A stretch of DNA of 64,000 bases from Mesorhizobium sp. B4-1-3 (GTDB lineage Bacteria > Pseudomonadota > Alphaproteobacteria > Rhizobiales > Rhizobiaceae), in NCBI RefSeq assembly GCF_006439355.1, contig NZ_VFTG01000003.1, positions 186,001 through 250,000 of the forward strand. Reading direction: 5' to 3'. This document shows positions 8,655 to 17,133 of this stretch, in pieces. The notes under the pieces were generated by a model that was given only the letters and a program-made list of their open reading frames with translations, made no database searches and had not been told where the DNA came from. The translations under genes were made by a program, and so were the position numbers. Positions within the stretch are counted from its first letter, which is position 1. Every line of letters starts with the position of its first letter.

Positions 8655-9623
8655 ATGTCGGCGCGCCCAATTGTCATCCTGCACACCGACAAGCCTGCCG
8701 GCGCGCTTGCCGTGCTCGCCGATACACACCCGGATCTCGAGGTCCATGCCTGCGACACCTATGCCGGCCTCCCCGCTTTGATCGAGCGGACCACCGCGGA
8801 AGTGGTCTATTCGATCCGCTTCGACGGCACGCCGCGCTACCCACGCCAAGCCCTCGTCGAGAGCCAGACGGTGAAATGGATTTCGATCGGCGGCTCCGGC
8901 ACCGACCATCTCGGGCGCTGGGATCCCGCGCATGTGACGGTGACGAATTCGGCCGGCGTCGCCGCCGGTATGCTGGCCGAATACGCGCTTGGCGCCATGC
9001 TCTCCTTCTCGCTCGACCTGCGCGGCTTCGAGCGCCGGCAGCAGGCCCGCCAATGGGGCGGCGGCCGTGTCGAACCGATCGAGGGCAAGACCATTCTCAT
9101 CCTCGGCCTCGGCAAGACCGGCGAGGCCGTCGCGCGCCGTGCGCGGGCGATGGGCATGCGCACGCTGGGCATTCGCGCGCGACCGAAACCGATGCCCTCG
9201 CTCGACGAAGTGCATGGTCCCGACGCGCTGCTGCCACTGATTGCCCGCGCCGATTTCATCGTCTGCTGCGTGCCGCTGCTGCCCACAACGCGCGGCCTGC
9301 TTGGCGAGGCCGCTTTTGCCGCGATGAAGCCGTCCGTCGTTCTCATCGACATTTCGCGCGGCGGCGTCATCGAGGAAAAGGCCCTTCTCGCCGCGCTTGA
9401 TGCGGGGCGGATCAAGGGCGCGGCGCTCGATGTCTTCGCGACCGAACCGCTCCCGGCCGAGCATCCGCTCTGGGGCTACGACAATGTTGCCGTCACGCCG
9501 CATTGCGCCGCGGTCTATGATGGCTGGGACATCAAGTCGGCGCGCATGTTCGCCGACAATCTGGCGCGCTACCGCCGCGGCGAGCCGCTGGAGAATGTGG
9601 TCAATCCGGAGCGCGGCTACTGA
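8655..9623 (+). CDS. D-isomer-specific 2-hydroxyacid dehydrogenase
   Basis: 322 residues with an NAD(P)-binding motif (ILILGLGKTGEAVARRA, about residues 139-155) and the catalytic Arg-Glu-His set visible as ISRGG, DVFATEPLP and VTPHCAA. These enzymes interconvert 2-keto acids and D-2-hydroxy acids (glyoxylate/hydroxypyruvate type and others). The ATG at 8655, seven bases after the lyase gene, is chosen over upstream in-frame codons that would overlap it. Its substrate is probably the keto or hydroxy acid made by the preceding lyase-like enzyme or by MmgE/PrpD. Confidence 0.88.
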   Translation: MSARPIVILHTDKPAGALAVLADTHPDLEVHACDTYAGLPALIERTTAEVVYSIRFDGTPRYPRQALVESQTVKWISIGGSGTDHLGRWDPAHVTVTNSAGVAAGMLAEYALGAMLSFSLDLRGFERRQQARQWGGGRVEPIEGKTILILGLGKTGEAVARRARAMGMRTLGIRARPKPMPSLDEVHGPDALLPLIARADFIVCCVPLLPTTRGLLGEAAFAAMKPSVVLIDISRGGVIEEKALLAALDAGRIKGAALDVFATEPLPAEHPLWGYDNVAVTPHCAAVYDGWDIKSARMFADNLARYRRGEPLENVVNPERGY

Positions 9624-9625
9624 AA

Positions 9626-9667
9626 GCAATTCCAGGAAAAGTGCTGCGGTTTTCCGTCCGGAATTGC
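9626..9667. repeat. Short palindromic intergenic repeat, copy 1
   Basis: A 42-base element begins GCAATTCC and ends GGAATTGC, with an inner GGAAAA/TTTTCC pair, so it folds into an interrupted hairpin. A near copy lies at 45699-45742. It fills most of the 70-base gap between the hydroxyacid dehydrogenase gene and mttB and could attenuate or stabilise the transcript. I recall similar elements as common intergenic repeats in Mesorhizobium; that is memory, not a search. Confidence 0.7.
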
Positions 9668-9693
9668 GCGAACAAGAATCGAAGGGGAATGCT

Positions 9694-11235
9694 ATGTCAC
9701 AGGACAGGCGCGGTGGTGGCCGCAGATCGAGGCTCGGGCGCGGTGGCGGCGGCATCACGCAGCTGCCGTGGCAAAGCGTCAAGAACCCCTACCCGCCTAT
9801 GCAGCTCCTTGACGATGAGCGCATGGAGCAGTTGCACAAGACCTCGATGCGCATCCTGTCGGAGCTCGGGATCCGCGTCATGAGCGAAAAGGTTATGGAC
9901 CTGTTCGCCAAGGCCGGCGCCATCGTCGATCGCGAGGAGCGGACCATCCGCATCGACGAGAGCATCGTGACGGAAGCTCTGAGCAACGTGCCCTCCTCCT
10001 TCACGCTGACCAGCCGCAATCCGGACAAGCAGGTCCATTTCGGCGGCAATTCGCTGGTCTTCGGGCTGGTCGCCGGTCCGCCCAATGTGCATGACCGCAT
10101 CAACGGCCGCCGCCAGGGCAACCTTGCCGACTACCAGAACTTCATCCGGCTGGCGCACCACTTCAACGCCATCCACATCATCGGCAACCAGGTGGTGGCG
10201 CCGATGGAACTGCCGGCCAATGCGCGCCATCTCGACACCTACCATGCCAATCTGACGCTGAGCGATCTCTCCTTCCACTGCACTGCGATCGGCCGGGCGA
10301 GAGCCATGGACGGCATCAACATGATGGCAATCTCGCGTGGCATCAGCGTCGAGGAGATGCGCGCCTCGCCGGGCGTCACGACGATCATCTCGATCAACTC
10401 GCCGCGCCTGTTCGACGACGCCATGGCCGAAGGCCTGATCGCCATGGCCGAGCACGGCCAGCCGGTGACGGTGACGCCCTTCACACTGATGGGAGCGATG
10501 ACGCCGGTGACGCTCGCCGCCGCTCTTTGCCAGCAGAATGCCGAAGCCCTGTTCGGCATCGCGCTGACGCAGCTCGTCAACCCCGGCACGCCGGTGATGT
10601 ATGGCGCCTTCACCTCGAATGTCGACATGAAGTCGGGCGCGCCGGCCTTCGGCACGCCGGAGAACGCCAAGGCCAACATCATCGCCGGCCAGCTGGCGCG
10701 ACGCTACAACCTGCCCTACCGTACCTCCAATGCCAACGCCTCCAACGTCGTCGACCTGCAAGCCGCCTACGAGACCGAGATGGCGACCTGGGGCGCGGTG
10801 CTCGGCCGCGCTAATTTGATCTACCACGCCGCCGGCTGGCTGGAGGGCGGGCTCACCGCTTCCTACGAAAAGCTCGTGCTGGACGTCGAGATCCTGCAGA
10901 ACATGATGGAGTTCCTGCGCCCACTGTCCTTCCAGGAGGACGACCTCGGCTTCGAAGCGATCAAGTCGGTGCCGGCCGGCGGCCATTTCTTCGGCGCCGA
11001 GCACACCATGTCGCGCTACACCACCGCCTTCTACCAGCCGATGCTCTCCAACTGGCAGAATTACGGCGCCTGGCAGGAAGCCGGTGGCAAGGACGCGCTC
11101 GAACGCGCGACCGAGTTTTGGCAGCAGGCCCTGCACGACTACGAGGAACCGGTGATGGACCCCGCGATCCGCGAGGCGCTCGACGCCTATGTCGCGCGCC
11201 GCCGCGAGGAGATCGCGGCCAATCCGGAAGCTTAG
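9694..11235 (+). CDS. Trimethylamine methyltransferase family (MttB/MtgB-type), non-pyrrolysine
   Basis: 513 residues of the MttB superfamily. A Gly/Arg-rich tail (about residues 5-19) is followed by the barrel that in studied members moves a methyl group from a quaternary amine (glycine betaine, proline betaine, carnitine) to a corrinoid protein. There is no internal TAG, so this is the pyrrolysine-free branch. The ATG at 9694 follows GAAGGGGA. No corrinoid-binding partner or reactivase is in the window, so a partner must be elsewhere or the reaction differs. Position after soxBDAG suggests an N-methylated substrate whose demethylated product feeds sarcosine-type oxidation. Confidence 0.87.
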   Translation: MSQDRRGGGRRSRLGRGGGGITQLPWQSVKNPYPPMQLLDDERMEQLHKTSMRILSELGIRVMSEKVMDLFAKAGAIVDREERTIRIDESIVTEALSNVPSSFTLTSRNPDKQVHFGGNSLVFGLVAGPPNVHDRINGRRQGNLADYQNFIRLAHHFNAIHIIGNQVVAPMELPANARHLDTYHANLTLSDLSFHCTAIGRARAMDGINMMAISRGISVEEMRASPGVTTIISINSPRLFDDAMAEGLIAMAEHGQPVTVTPFTLMGAMTPVTLAAALCQQNAEALFGIALTQLVNPGTPVMYGAFTSNVDMKSGAPAFGTPENAKANIIAGQLARRYNLPYRTSNANASNVVDLQAAYETEMATWGAVLGRANLIYHAAGWLEGGLTASYEKLVLDVEILQNMMEFLRPLSFQEDDLGFEAIKSVPAGGHFFGAEHTMSRYTTAFYQPMLSNWQNYGAWQEAGGKDALERATEFWQQALHDYEEPVMDPAIREALDAYVARRREEIAANPEA

Positions 11236-11247
11236 GAAATCCTGCTG

Positions 11248-12738
11248 ATGGCCTACGATCTCATCATTCGTCACGCGACGCTGATCGCCGGCGACGGCTC
11301 GAAACCCTTCGAAGCCGACATCGCTGTCACCGGCGACCGGATCGCGGCGATCGGCCGGCTGGACGAAGAGCACGGCATCGAGGAAATCAATGCTCTAGGC
11401 AAGGTGGTGGCGCCCGGCTTCATCGACGTGCACACCCATGACGACGGTGCGCTGCTGGCGCCGCGCGGCATGGACCCGAAGATCAGCCAGGGCGTGACGA
11501 CGGTGATCGCCGGCAATTGCGGCGTCAGCCTGGCGCCGCTGCTGCTCGACAGGACGCCGCCGTCCCCCTTCACGCTGGTCGGTGGCCGCGAGAATTTTCG
11601 GTTCGGCCGCTTTGCCGATTATGTCGCGGAGCTCAAGCGTCGCGGCATCGCCACCAACGCGGCCCTGCTTGTCGGCCACACCACGCTACGCCAGCGCTGC
11701 ATGCCGGTGATCGGCCGTCCGGCCAACAACGCCGAAACGGCGGCGATGCAGGAGGCTGTGGCCGAAGCGATGGCGGAAGGCGCGTTTGGCCTCAGCACCG
11801 GGCTCGACTACCCGCCGGCAGTGAACTCCTCGACCGACGAGGTCAAGGCATTGGCCGCCACAGCGGCGCAGCTCGGCGGCCCCTATGTCACCCACACGCG
11901 CAACTATTTCGAGACGATGGACGAGGCGATCGAGGAAGCGATCGACATTGCCCACCACGCCGGCGGCAAGCTGTTCATCTCGCACCACCAGTGCACCGGC
12001 CGCGCCAATTTCGGCAAGAGCCGGCCTTCGCTGGAACGGATCGACCGGGCGCGCGAGGCAATGGACATCGGCATGGATGTCTATCCCTATGCCGCGAGCT
12101 CGACGGTGCTGCGGCTGGAGCGCTGCGATACCGGCCTGAAGATCCTCATCACCTGGTCCGATCCGCATCCGGAGATGGCAAGGCGCGAGATCGCCGACAT
12201 TGCCCGCGAATGGAACTGCACCGAGCGCGAAGCCGGCGAGCGCCTGCTGCCGGCGGGCGCGGTCTACTTCCAGCTCGACGAGGACGACGTGCGCAACATC
12301 ATCGCCCATCCGCGCACCATGATCGGCTCGGACGGCCTGCCGCACGACATCCACCCGCATCCGCGGCTCTGGGGCACGTTTCCGCGCGTGCTTGGGCACT
12401 ATGCCCGCGATGTCGGCCTGTTCAGCCTGGAAGAAGCGGTTTTCCGCATGACCGGCCTGCCCGCGCGAGAATTCGGCATCGTCCAGCGCGGGCTGCTGGC
12501 CGAAGGGAACTTCGCCGATCTCGTCATCTTCGATCCCGACACGATCATCGACACCGCGACTTACGAGGAGCCGCGCCGGCCCGCCGCGGGCATCGAGCAT
12601 GTCTTCGTCAACGGCATATCCGTTTGGCGCGAGGGCAGAGCCACTGGAGCGCTGCCGGGCGCGGTCCTCAAACCCTCGACTTCAAAGACGATCGCCAGGG
12701 GCACTTGCAACTGCGGCGCCGATCACAGCGCCTCGTAA
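11248..12738 (+). CDS. N-acyl-D-amino acid deacylase (D-aminoacylase family amidohydrolase)
   Basis: 496 residues with amidohydrolase-superfamily metal motifs: DVHTHDD near residue 65, GNCGVS, the ISHHQCTG histidines and the late IGSDGLPHDIHPHPR aspartate. This matches the D-aminoacylase branch, which hydrolyses N-acyl-D-amino acids to D-amino acids and also includes dihydroorotase-like enzymes of unknown substrate. It is the last gene of the + strand operon, 12 bases after mttB. Its last 16 bases overlap the end of the opposite operon. Given carbamoylases and a DadA-like enzyme nearby, a D-amino acid theme is plausible. Confidence 0.87.
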   Translation: MAYDLIIRHATLIAGDGSKPFEADIAVTGDRIAAIGRLDEEHGIEEINALGKVVAPGFIDVHTHDDGALLAPRGMDPKISQGVTTVIAGNCGVSLAPLLLDRTPPSPFTLVGGRENFRFGRFADYVAELKRRGIATNAALLVGHTTLRQRCMPVIGRPANNAETAAMQEAVAEAMAEGAFGLSTGLDYPPAVNSSTDEVKALAATAAQLGGPYVTHTRNYFETMDEAIEEAIDIAHHAGGKLFISHHQCTGRANFGKSRPSLERIDRAREAMDIGMDVYPYAASSTVLRLERCDTGLKILITWSDPHPEMARREIADIAREWNCTEREAGERLLPAGAVYFQLDEDDVRNIIAHPRTMIGSDGLPHDIHPHPRLWGTFPRVLGHYARDVGLFSLEEAVFRMTGLPAREFGIVQRGLLAEGNFADLVIFDPDTIIDTATYEEPRRPAAGIEHVFVNGISVWREGRATGALPGAVLKPSTSKTIARGTCNCGADHSAS

Positions 12739-13388
12739 ATCCGGTCGACGCTCTCCAGCGTGTAGGCGAATTCCACCGGCCGCGTGCAGCGCCAGCCGTC
12801 GAACGACCGGCCGGTAAGCGCGTTCAGCGCCTCGGGCAGACGCAATATGCCGCCGCCATAGAGCCGGTTCGCCATGTCGAGCATGCCGGTGCGGTGCATG
12901 GCCTCAGTCATGCTGCCGCAGGCTTCCTTGACCAGCCAGACGCGAAAACCCTGGTAGACCGCGTCGAACACGCTTTCGGTCACGCAGCTGTCGGTCAGCA
13001 CGCCTGCGACGATCAGGTTTTCGACCCCGAGCGCGGCGAGCCGTTGCGAGAGATCGGTGCGGCGAAAGGCGCTCGGCCAATGCTTGTGGATGACGATGTC
13101 GCCCGGCAGCGCCGCCACTTCGGCGCAGATCGCGGCGCCCTCGCTGCCGGCTACCGCGGAGCGGAACTCCTCCGTCAGGACCTCTTCCTGCCGCGCATAG
13201 CCGTCGCGTTCCTCTGGCTTCACCCAGGCCTGCGCGTGGATGACGGGCACGTCCGCCTTGCGGGCGAATTCGATCAGCGCGGCGGTGTTGGCGAGCACAG
13301 CGTCGTAACCGACGACCGGCCATGCGGCGCCGGGACGGTATTCGTTCTGCAGGTCAATGGCGAGCAACGCGGTCTTGGCGAGGTTCAT
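12723..13388 (-). CDS. Isochorismatase-family cysteine hydrolase (N-carbamoylsarcosine amidase-like candidate)
   Basis: 221 residues with the family's catalytic triad: Asp in ALLAIDLQNEY, Lys in VIHKHWPSAF and the nucleophilic Cys in GVLTDSCVTESV. Family members hydrolyse amides such as N-carbamoylsarcosine, ureidoacrylate (RutB), nicotinamide and oxamate-type compounds. Here it is the last gene of an operon with a hydantoinase and two carbamoylases, with soxBDAG in the facing operon. Release of sarcosine from N-carbamoylsarcosine is therefore an attractive but unproven role. The start overlaps the preceding M20 gene by ATGA. Confidence 0.88.
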   Translation of the reverse strand: MNLAKTALLAIDLQNEYRPGAAWPVVGYDAVLANTAALIEFARKADVPVIHAQAWVKPEERDGYARQEEVLTEEFRSAVAGSEGAAICAEVAALPGDIVIHKHWPSAFRRTDLSQRLAALGVENLIVAGVLTDSCVTESVFDAVYQGFRVWLVKEACGSMTEAMHRTGMLDMANRLYGGGILRLPEALNALTGRSFDGWRCTRPVEFAYTLESVDRIYEAL

Positions 13389-14665
13389 GGCTGGTCCGGG
13401 TTGTCGAAGCGCGTGACGAAACGCAAGAGCAGCCGGATCGCCTGATCGAGATCGACGATCTCCATCGCTTCATGCGGGTTGTGGCTGCCGTTCTCGTTGC
13501 GCACGAAGAGCATCGCGGTCGCAATGCCGGCGCCGGCGAAGGTTGCCGCATCGTGCCCGGCTCCGCTTGGCACATGCGGCACACGCATCTGCAATTCGGT
13601 CGCGGCGCGATTGAGCTTCGCGATCAGCGCTGGCGACATGGTCGCCGGTTCCCAAGTAAAGCGCGGCCCAAGCTCGAAGGTGACACCGCGTTTGGTGCCG
13701 ACTTCGGCAAGAATGCCATGAAGCTGAGTTTCAATCCGCTCCAGGACGGCCGCTTCGGCGCTGCGCACATCCAGCGTGAAGCCGAGTTCGCCCAGAACCC
13801 GGCTGCCGCCATGCTGCGTGGGATCGGATTGAACCCGGCCGAAGGTGACGGTGGCCTCATGTCCTTCGCGTTCGAGCGCATCCCACTCGGTTTCGAGCGC
13901 GGCGACCAGATCGGCAAAGCCAAGCACGGCATCATGTCGGGCGGAGCGCGGCTCGGCGCCTGAATGGGCGTAGGCGCCGAGACATTTGGCGTTGACATAG
14001 CGGAAACCGCCAGCGATCCCGGTGACGATACCGACCGGCGCGCCGGCGGCTACCAGACGCGGTCCCTGCTCGATATGCACTTCGCCAAAGGCGGCGATCC
14101 GCGCGGCTTCGATGCCCGGAACCCCGCGCTGTACGGCATCAGGGTCGAAGCCTTCCTCGCGCATGTGATCGGCCAGCGTGCGGCCGCTGTCGGCTCGCCT
14201 GGCTTCGAGCGCCTGCGGATCGAGCAGGCCAAGCGCCGCCTGGCTGCCGGGATAGGAAAGCGGAAACCAGACCGCTTCCTCGGCTCGGGTCGCCAGCAGG
14301 ATGAGATCGCGCTGCAACCGGATGCCTTGCGCGGCCAGTTCGGCCATCACTGCCAAGCCCGCCACGACGCCGGCGGCGCCGTCGAAATTGCCGCCATGCG
14401 CCACACTGTCGAGATGCGAGCCGACGACGATTGCAGGCAATTCCGGACGACTGCCTTTGAGCGTCAGGTAGAGATTGCCGGCAGCGTCGACGCGCGCGGC
14501 GGCGCCGAGTTTTTCCCCCTCGTTGCGCACGAGATCATGGGCGAAGCGCTCGCCCGGCCCGTAAGCGACGCGGGTGATCCCCGGTGCGTCCGTCGTAGCT
14601 TCGGCGAGCATATCCAGGATCCGCACCGCCAGTTCACCCCCGGCCGTCAAAACGGCGCTGTTCAT
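13385..14665 (-). CDS. M20 zinc amidohydrolase (N-carbamoyl-L-amino acid hydrolase / allantoate amidohydrolase type)
   Basis: 426 residues of the AllC/AmaB branch of M20 peptidases. Metal-binding motifs are GSHLDSVAHGGNFDGAAG, the Glu pair in TRAEEAVWF and the His in EVHIEQGPRL, with an inserted dimerisation domain around the middle. Enzymes of this branch hydrolyse N-carbamoyl-L-amino acids, beta-ureidopropionate or allantoate, releasing ammonia and CO2. It overlaps the upstream DadA-like gene and the downstream isochorismatase by ATGA junctions, so it is co-translated with both. Which ureido compound it takes is undecided; the nearby PuuE-like and cyclic amidohydrolase genes make an allantoate-like compound possible. 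Confidence 0.9.
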   Translation of the reverse strand: MNSAVLTAGGELAVRILDMLAEATTDAPGITRVAYGPGERFAHDLVRNEGEKLGAAARVDAAGNLYLTLKGSRPELPAIVVGSHLDSVAHGGNFDGAAGVVAGLAVMAELAAQGIRLQRDLILLATRAEEAVWFPLSYPGSQAALGLLDPQALEARRADSGRTLADHMREEGFDPDAVQRGVPGIEAARIAAFGEVHIEQGPRLVAAGAPVGIVTGIAGGFRYVNAKCLGAYAHSGAEPRSARHDAVLGFADLVAALETEWDALEREGHEATVTFGRVQSDPTQHGGSRVLGELGFTLDVRSAEAAVLERIETQLHGILAEVGTKRGVTFELGPRFTWEPATMSPALIAKLNRAATELQMRVPHVPSGAGHDAATFAGAGIATAMLFVRNENGSHNPHEAMEIVDLDQAIRLLLRFVTRFDNPDQP

Positions 14666-15822
14666 GAAGCAACCTTGCTGGCTTCAGGCGCGACATCGCG
14701 CAGCCGGTGCGGCGTGAGGTCGTCCAGCGACACGCCTTGCCTCGCGACATCGTCCGGCAGGCCGCCGCCAGTGATCAGGCTGGCGCAGACGCGCGACAGC
14801 GCCGGCGAGGTCTTGATGCCGTAGCCGCCCTGCCCGACCAGCCAGACGAAGTCCGGAAATTCGTCATCGGGCCCGACCACCGGCGATCCGTCGGCGACAA
14901 ACGTCCTCAAGCCCGCCCAGGAACGCGACACGCGCCGCACTTCGATTGTGGTCGCTCGTTCCAGACGCTCGGCGCCGATCGCGACATCGATGTCTTCGGC
15001 AAAGGCGTCCATCGGCTCCGACGGCCTGGCATCGGCCGGCGAAAGGAACAGCTGCCCGGCATCCGGCTTGAAATAGAATTCCGCGCCGACATCGTTGACC
15101 AGCGGCCAGTCGGTGATGTCGACACCTTCAGGTGCGGGAATGTTGAAGGCGGTGCGGCGCTTCGGCTGAAGACCGACCGGACGCACGCCCGCCATCAGCG
15201 CGATCTCGTCGCCCCAGGCGCCGGCCGCATTGACGATCACCGACGCGAGAAATGTACCCGCTTCCGTCTCGACCCGCCACTGTCCGCCCTGCCGCCCGAT
15301 GCCTCTCACGCCGGCCTTGGTGATGATGCGCGCGCCCCGCGCCCGCGCGCCGCGCAAAAAACCCTGATGCAGGCCGTTGACGTCGATGTCCGTGGAATGC
15401 GGCTCGATATAGGCGCCGGCGAGGTAGTCCCGACGCAGCACCGGCACGCGCGCGATCGCCTCGGCCGGCGTCATCGCAACGATCGAGGGCACCAGGGCCT
15501 GGGCCGCCGCCAGATCCTCGCGCAACAGGTCGAGCTGATCAGCGCGCGCCACGGTGATCATGCCGCGCTTGCTGAGCAGCGGATAGTCGCAAAAACCCCT
15601 CGGCGGCTCGGTCAGGAAGGCGCGGCTTGCGAGCACGATGCGGCGGATGATGCCGTTGCCGTAATTCTCGGTGAAGCTTGCCGCCGAGCGTCCCGTGGTG
15701 TGATAGCCGCAATGGCTCTCGCGCTCGAGCAGCACGACCTTCCTGTCGCGCGAAATCTCGAAGGCAGCGCCAGCGCCGGCCATGCCGCCGCCGATGACGA
15801 TGATTTCGGTCTGCTCGCTCAT
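14662..15822 (-). CDS. FAD-dependent amino acid oxidoreductase (DadA/glycine-oxidase type)
   Basis: 386 residues of the DAO superfamily: N-terminal FAD motif IIVIGGGMAGAGAAFEISR, HTTGRSAASFTENYG, and the C-terminal VWLVGQGGYGIKTSPAL that closes over FAD. These enzymes oxidise D-amino acids, glycine or N-alkyl amino acids to imino acids. The ATG at 15822 follows GAGGG; longer in-frame starts would read through the end of the upstream gene. Overlaps at both ends with the FrhB-like and M20 genes show tight coupling. A D-amino acid freed by the D-carbamoylase upstream is the likely substrate, and RidA in the same operon would clear imine intermediates. Confidence 0.88.
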   Translation of the reverse strand: MSEQTEIIVIGGGMAGAGAAFEISRDRKVVLLERESHCGYHTTGRSAASFTENYGNGIIRRIVLASRAFLTEPPRGFCDYPLLSKRGMITVARADQLDLLREDLAAAQALVPSIVAMTPAEAIARVPVLRRDYLAGAYIEPHSTDIDVNGLHQGFLRGARARGARIITKAGVRGIGRQGGQWRVETEAGTFLASVIVNAAGAWGDEIALMAGVRPVGLQPKRRTAFNIPAPEGVDITDWPLVNDVGAEFYFKPDAGQLFLSPADARPSEPMDAFAEDIDVAIGAERLERATTIEVRRVSRSWAGLRTFVADGSPVVGPDDEFPDFVWLVGQGGYGIKTSPALSRVCASLITGGGLPDDVARQGVSLDDLTPHRLRDVAPEASKVAS

Positions 15823-17126
15823 GGATCCCTCAAAATTGTTGCGCCCGGCACCGCGGGCGGCTCGCCCAGACGGCCGCGCCGCGCACGATCGCGGGCGCCC
15901 CGCCCCTCGGCCAGGTTCTCGGCTAGCGAATTCCGCGCGGCGCAATCCCGCAAAGCGAGGTCGCTGACAAAAGGCACCGGCTTGCCGGCGATGGCCATGC
16001 CTGTCAGCCGCGCCCAGACGGCGCGGCGTTTGCGCACCTGATGCGACTGCAGCTCGCTGATCTCTGCAATGTCAGTCTCGCGCTTGATCTGCAGCACGCC
16101 AGCCTCAACGGCCGCGTCGAACAGCTCCAGCCCGCGCTTCGTGCGCACGATGATGCCGTTGAGCGCCTCATCCTCGACCGCCGGGCCGCCATTCAGCCAG
16201 GAATCCGACACCGCCATATCCGCCACCTGGCCGATCGCGTCGGGGCAGATCTTGCAGCGCGGCTGGATCATCCATTTGTCCTCGTCTTCCCAGAGCTGCC
16301 GGTAGCTGATCTCGAAGGCGCGGCCGTCTTTGGTTTCGATGCGGTTGAGGCCGGGATTGCCGTGGCCCCGGTAGCGGAAGAGCGCCAGTTCGTCCTCGCT
16401 CAAACCGAAACGCTGCAGCACCTGTTCCGACTTGGTCAGGTCCGAGGCGCCGCCGCAGACGAAGGCGAGCGCATAGCGCATCTGCTCATCGACGCGATGG
16501 TCGATCCGCGCCAGATTGCGCACGGCGGTGATGTCGCAAGGCTTGGCGATCAGCGCGAACGGCTCGCCGCGATCGAGGATATCGTTGAAATCCACCAGCG
16601 TCGCCGCCGGGCCATAGCGCGAGCCCGCGCCTTCAAGCACCGAAGCGGCGTCGAAGCTCAGCTTGCGCTCCGTGCGCATCGGCATGGAACGCGAGGCCGC
16701 GACATGCAGCACGAACTTGACCCGCCCGGTGTCGAGTAGGAATTGCCCGAGCGCCGTCAGCGTGCCGCCGCCGGAGCCGATGAAGCGCACAGTCGGATTT
16801 CCAGCGGAGCCGAGCACAAGCCGTTCGACCGGTCCCCAGACGGTATCCTTCAACGCGGCCTCATCCATCTGTGGCGGACCGGCGATGCGCGTTCCTGGGC
16901 AGACGGCGTTGATCTTCGTCAGTGTCGACGTGTCCAATGCGCGCAACGCGACCGGCCGCTCGCGCCCTTCCGGCGTCATCACCATGTCGACATCGCCGGG
17001 ACCCGCGATCGAACGGCAGAGGCCGCAACCGATGCAAAGACCGTTCTCGACGATCTCGCCGAGCGTCAGCGGATCGGTCGAGGGCGGCGGCGTGCCTTGG
17101 CTTTGGCTGGTTTCGATCAGGCCCAT
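15819..17126 (-). CDS. Coenzyme F420 hydrogenase/dehydrogenase beta subunit (FrhB) family protein
   Basis: 435 residues. An N-terminal CIGCGLC ferredoxin-like cluster motif near residue 31 and a later AVCPG are followed by the FrhB N-terminal domain (GSGGGTLTALGQFLL) and the FrhB C-terminal domain with AKPCDITAVRNLA and a cysteine cluster (PRCKICPDAIGQVADMAVSDSW). Family members bind Fe-S clusters and FAD and shuttle electrons between ferredoxin, flavin or F420 and a substrate. In an amino-acid/ureide operon of an alphaproteobacterium this is unusual. Its four-base overlap with the DadA-like gene suggests the two act together, perhaps as oxidase plus electron acceptor, or as a reductase of an unsaturated ring. 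Function otherwise unknown. Confidence 0.85.
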   Translation of the reverse strand: MGLIETSQSQGTPPPSTDPLTLGEIVENGLCIGCGLCRSIAGPGDVDMVMTPEGRERPVALRALDTSTLTKINAVCPGTRIAGPPQMDEAALKDTVWGPVERLVLGSAGNPTVRFIGSGGGTLTALGQFLLDTGRVKFVLHVAASRSMPMRTERKLSFDAASVLEGAGSRYGPAATLVDFNDILDRGEPFALIAKPCDITAVRNLARIDHRVDEQMRYALAFVCGGASDLTKSEQVLQRFGLSEDELALFRYRGHGNPGLNRIETKDGRAFEISYRQLWEDEDKWMIQPRCKICPDAIGQVADMAVSDSWLNGGPAVEDEALNGIIVRTKRGLELFDAAVEAGVLQIKRETDIAEISELQSHQVRKRRAVWARLTGMAIAGKPVPFVSDLALRDCAARNSLAENLAEGRGARDRARRGRLGEPPAVPGATILRDP

Positions 17127-17133
17127 CGCGATC

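Noticed and set aside
9694..11235. Pyrrolysine-type MttB with an in-frame amber codon
   Set aside because: The reading frame contains no internal TAG; it is continuous from ATG 9694 to the final TAG, so it belongs to the non-pyrrolysine branch.
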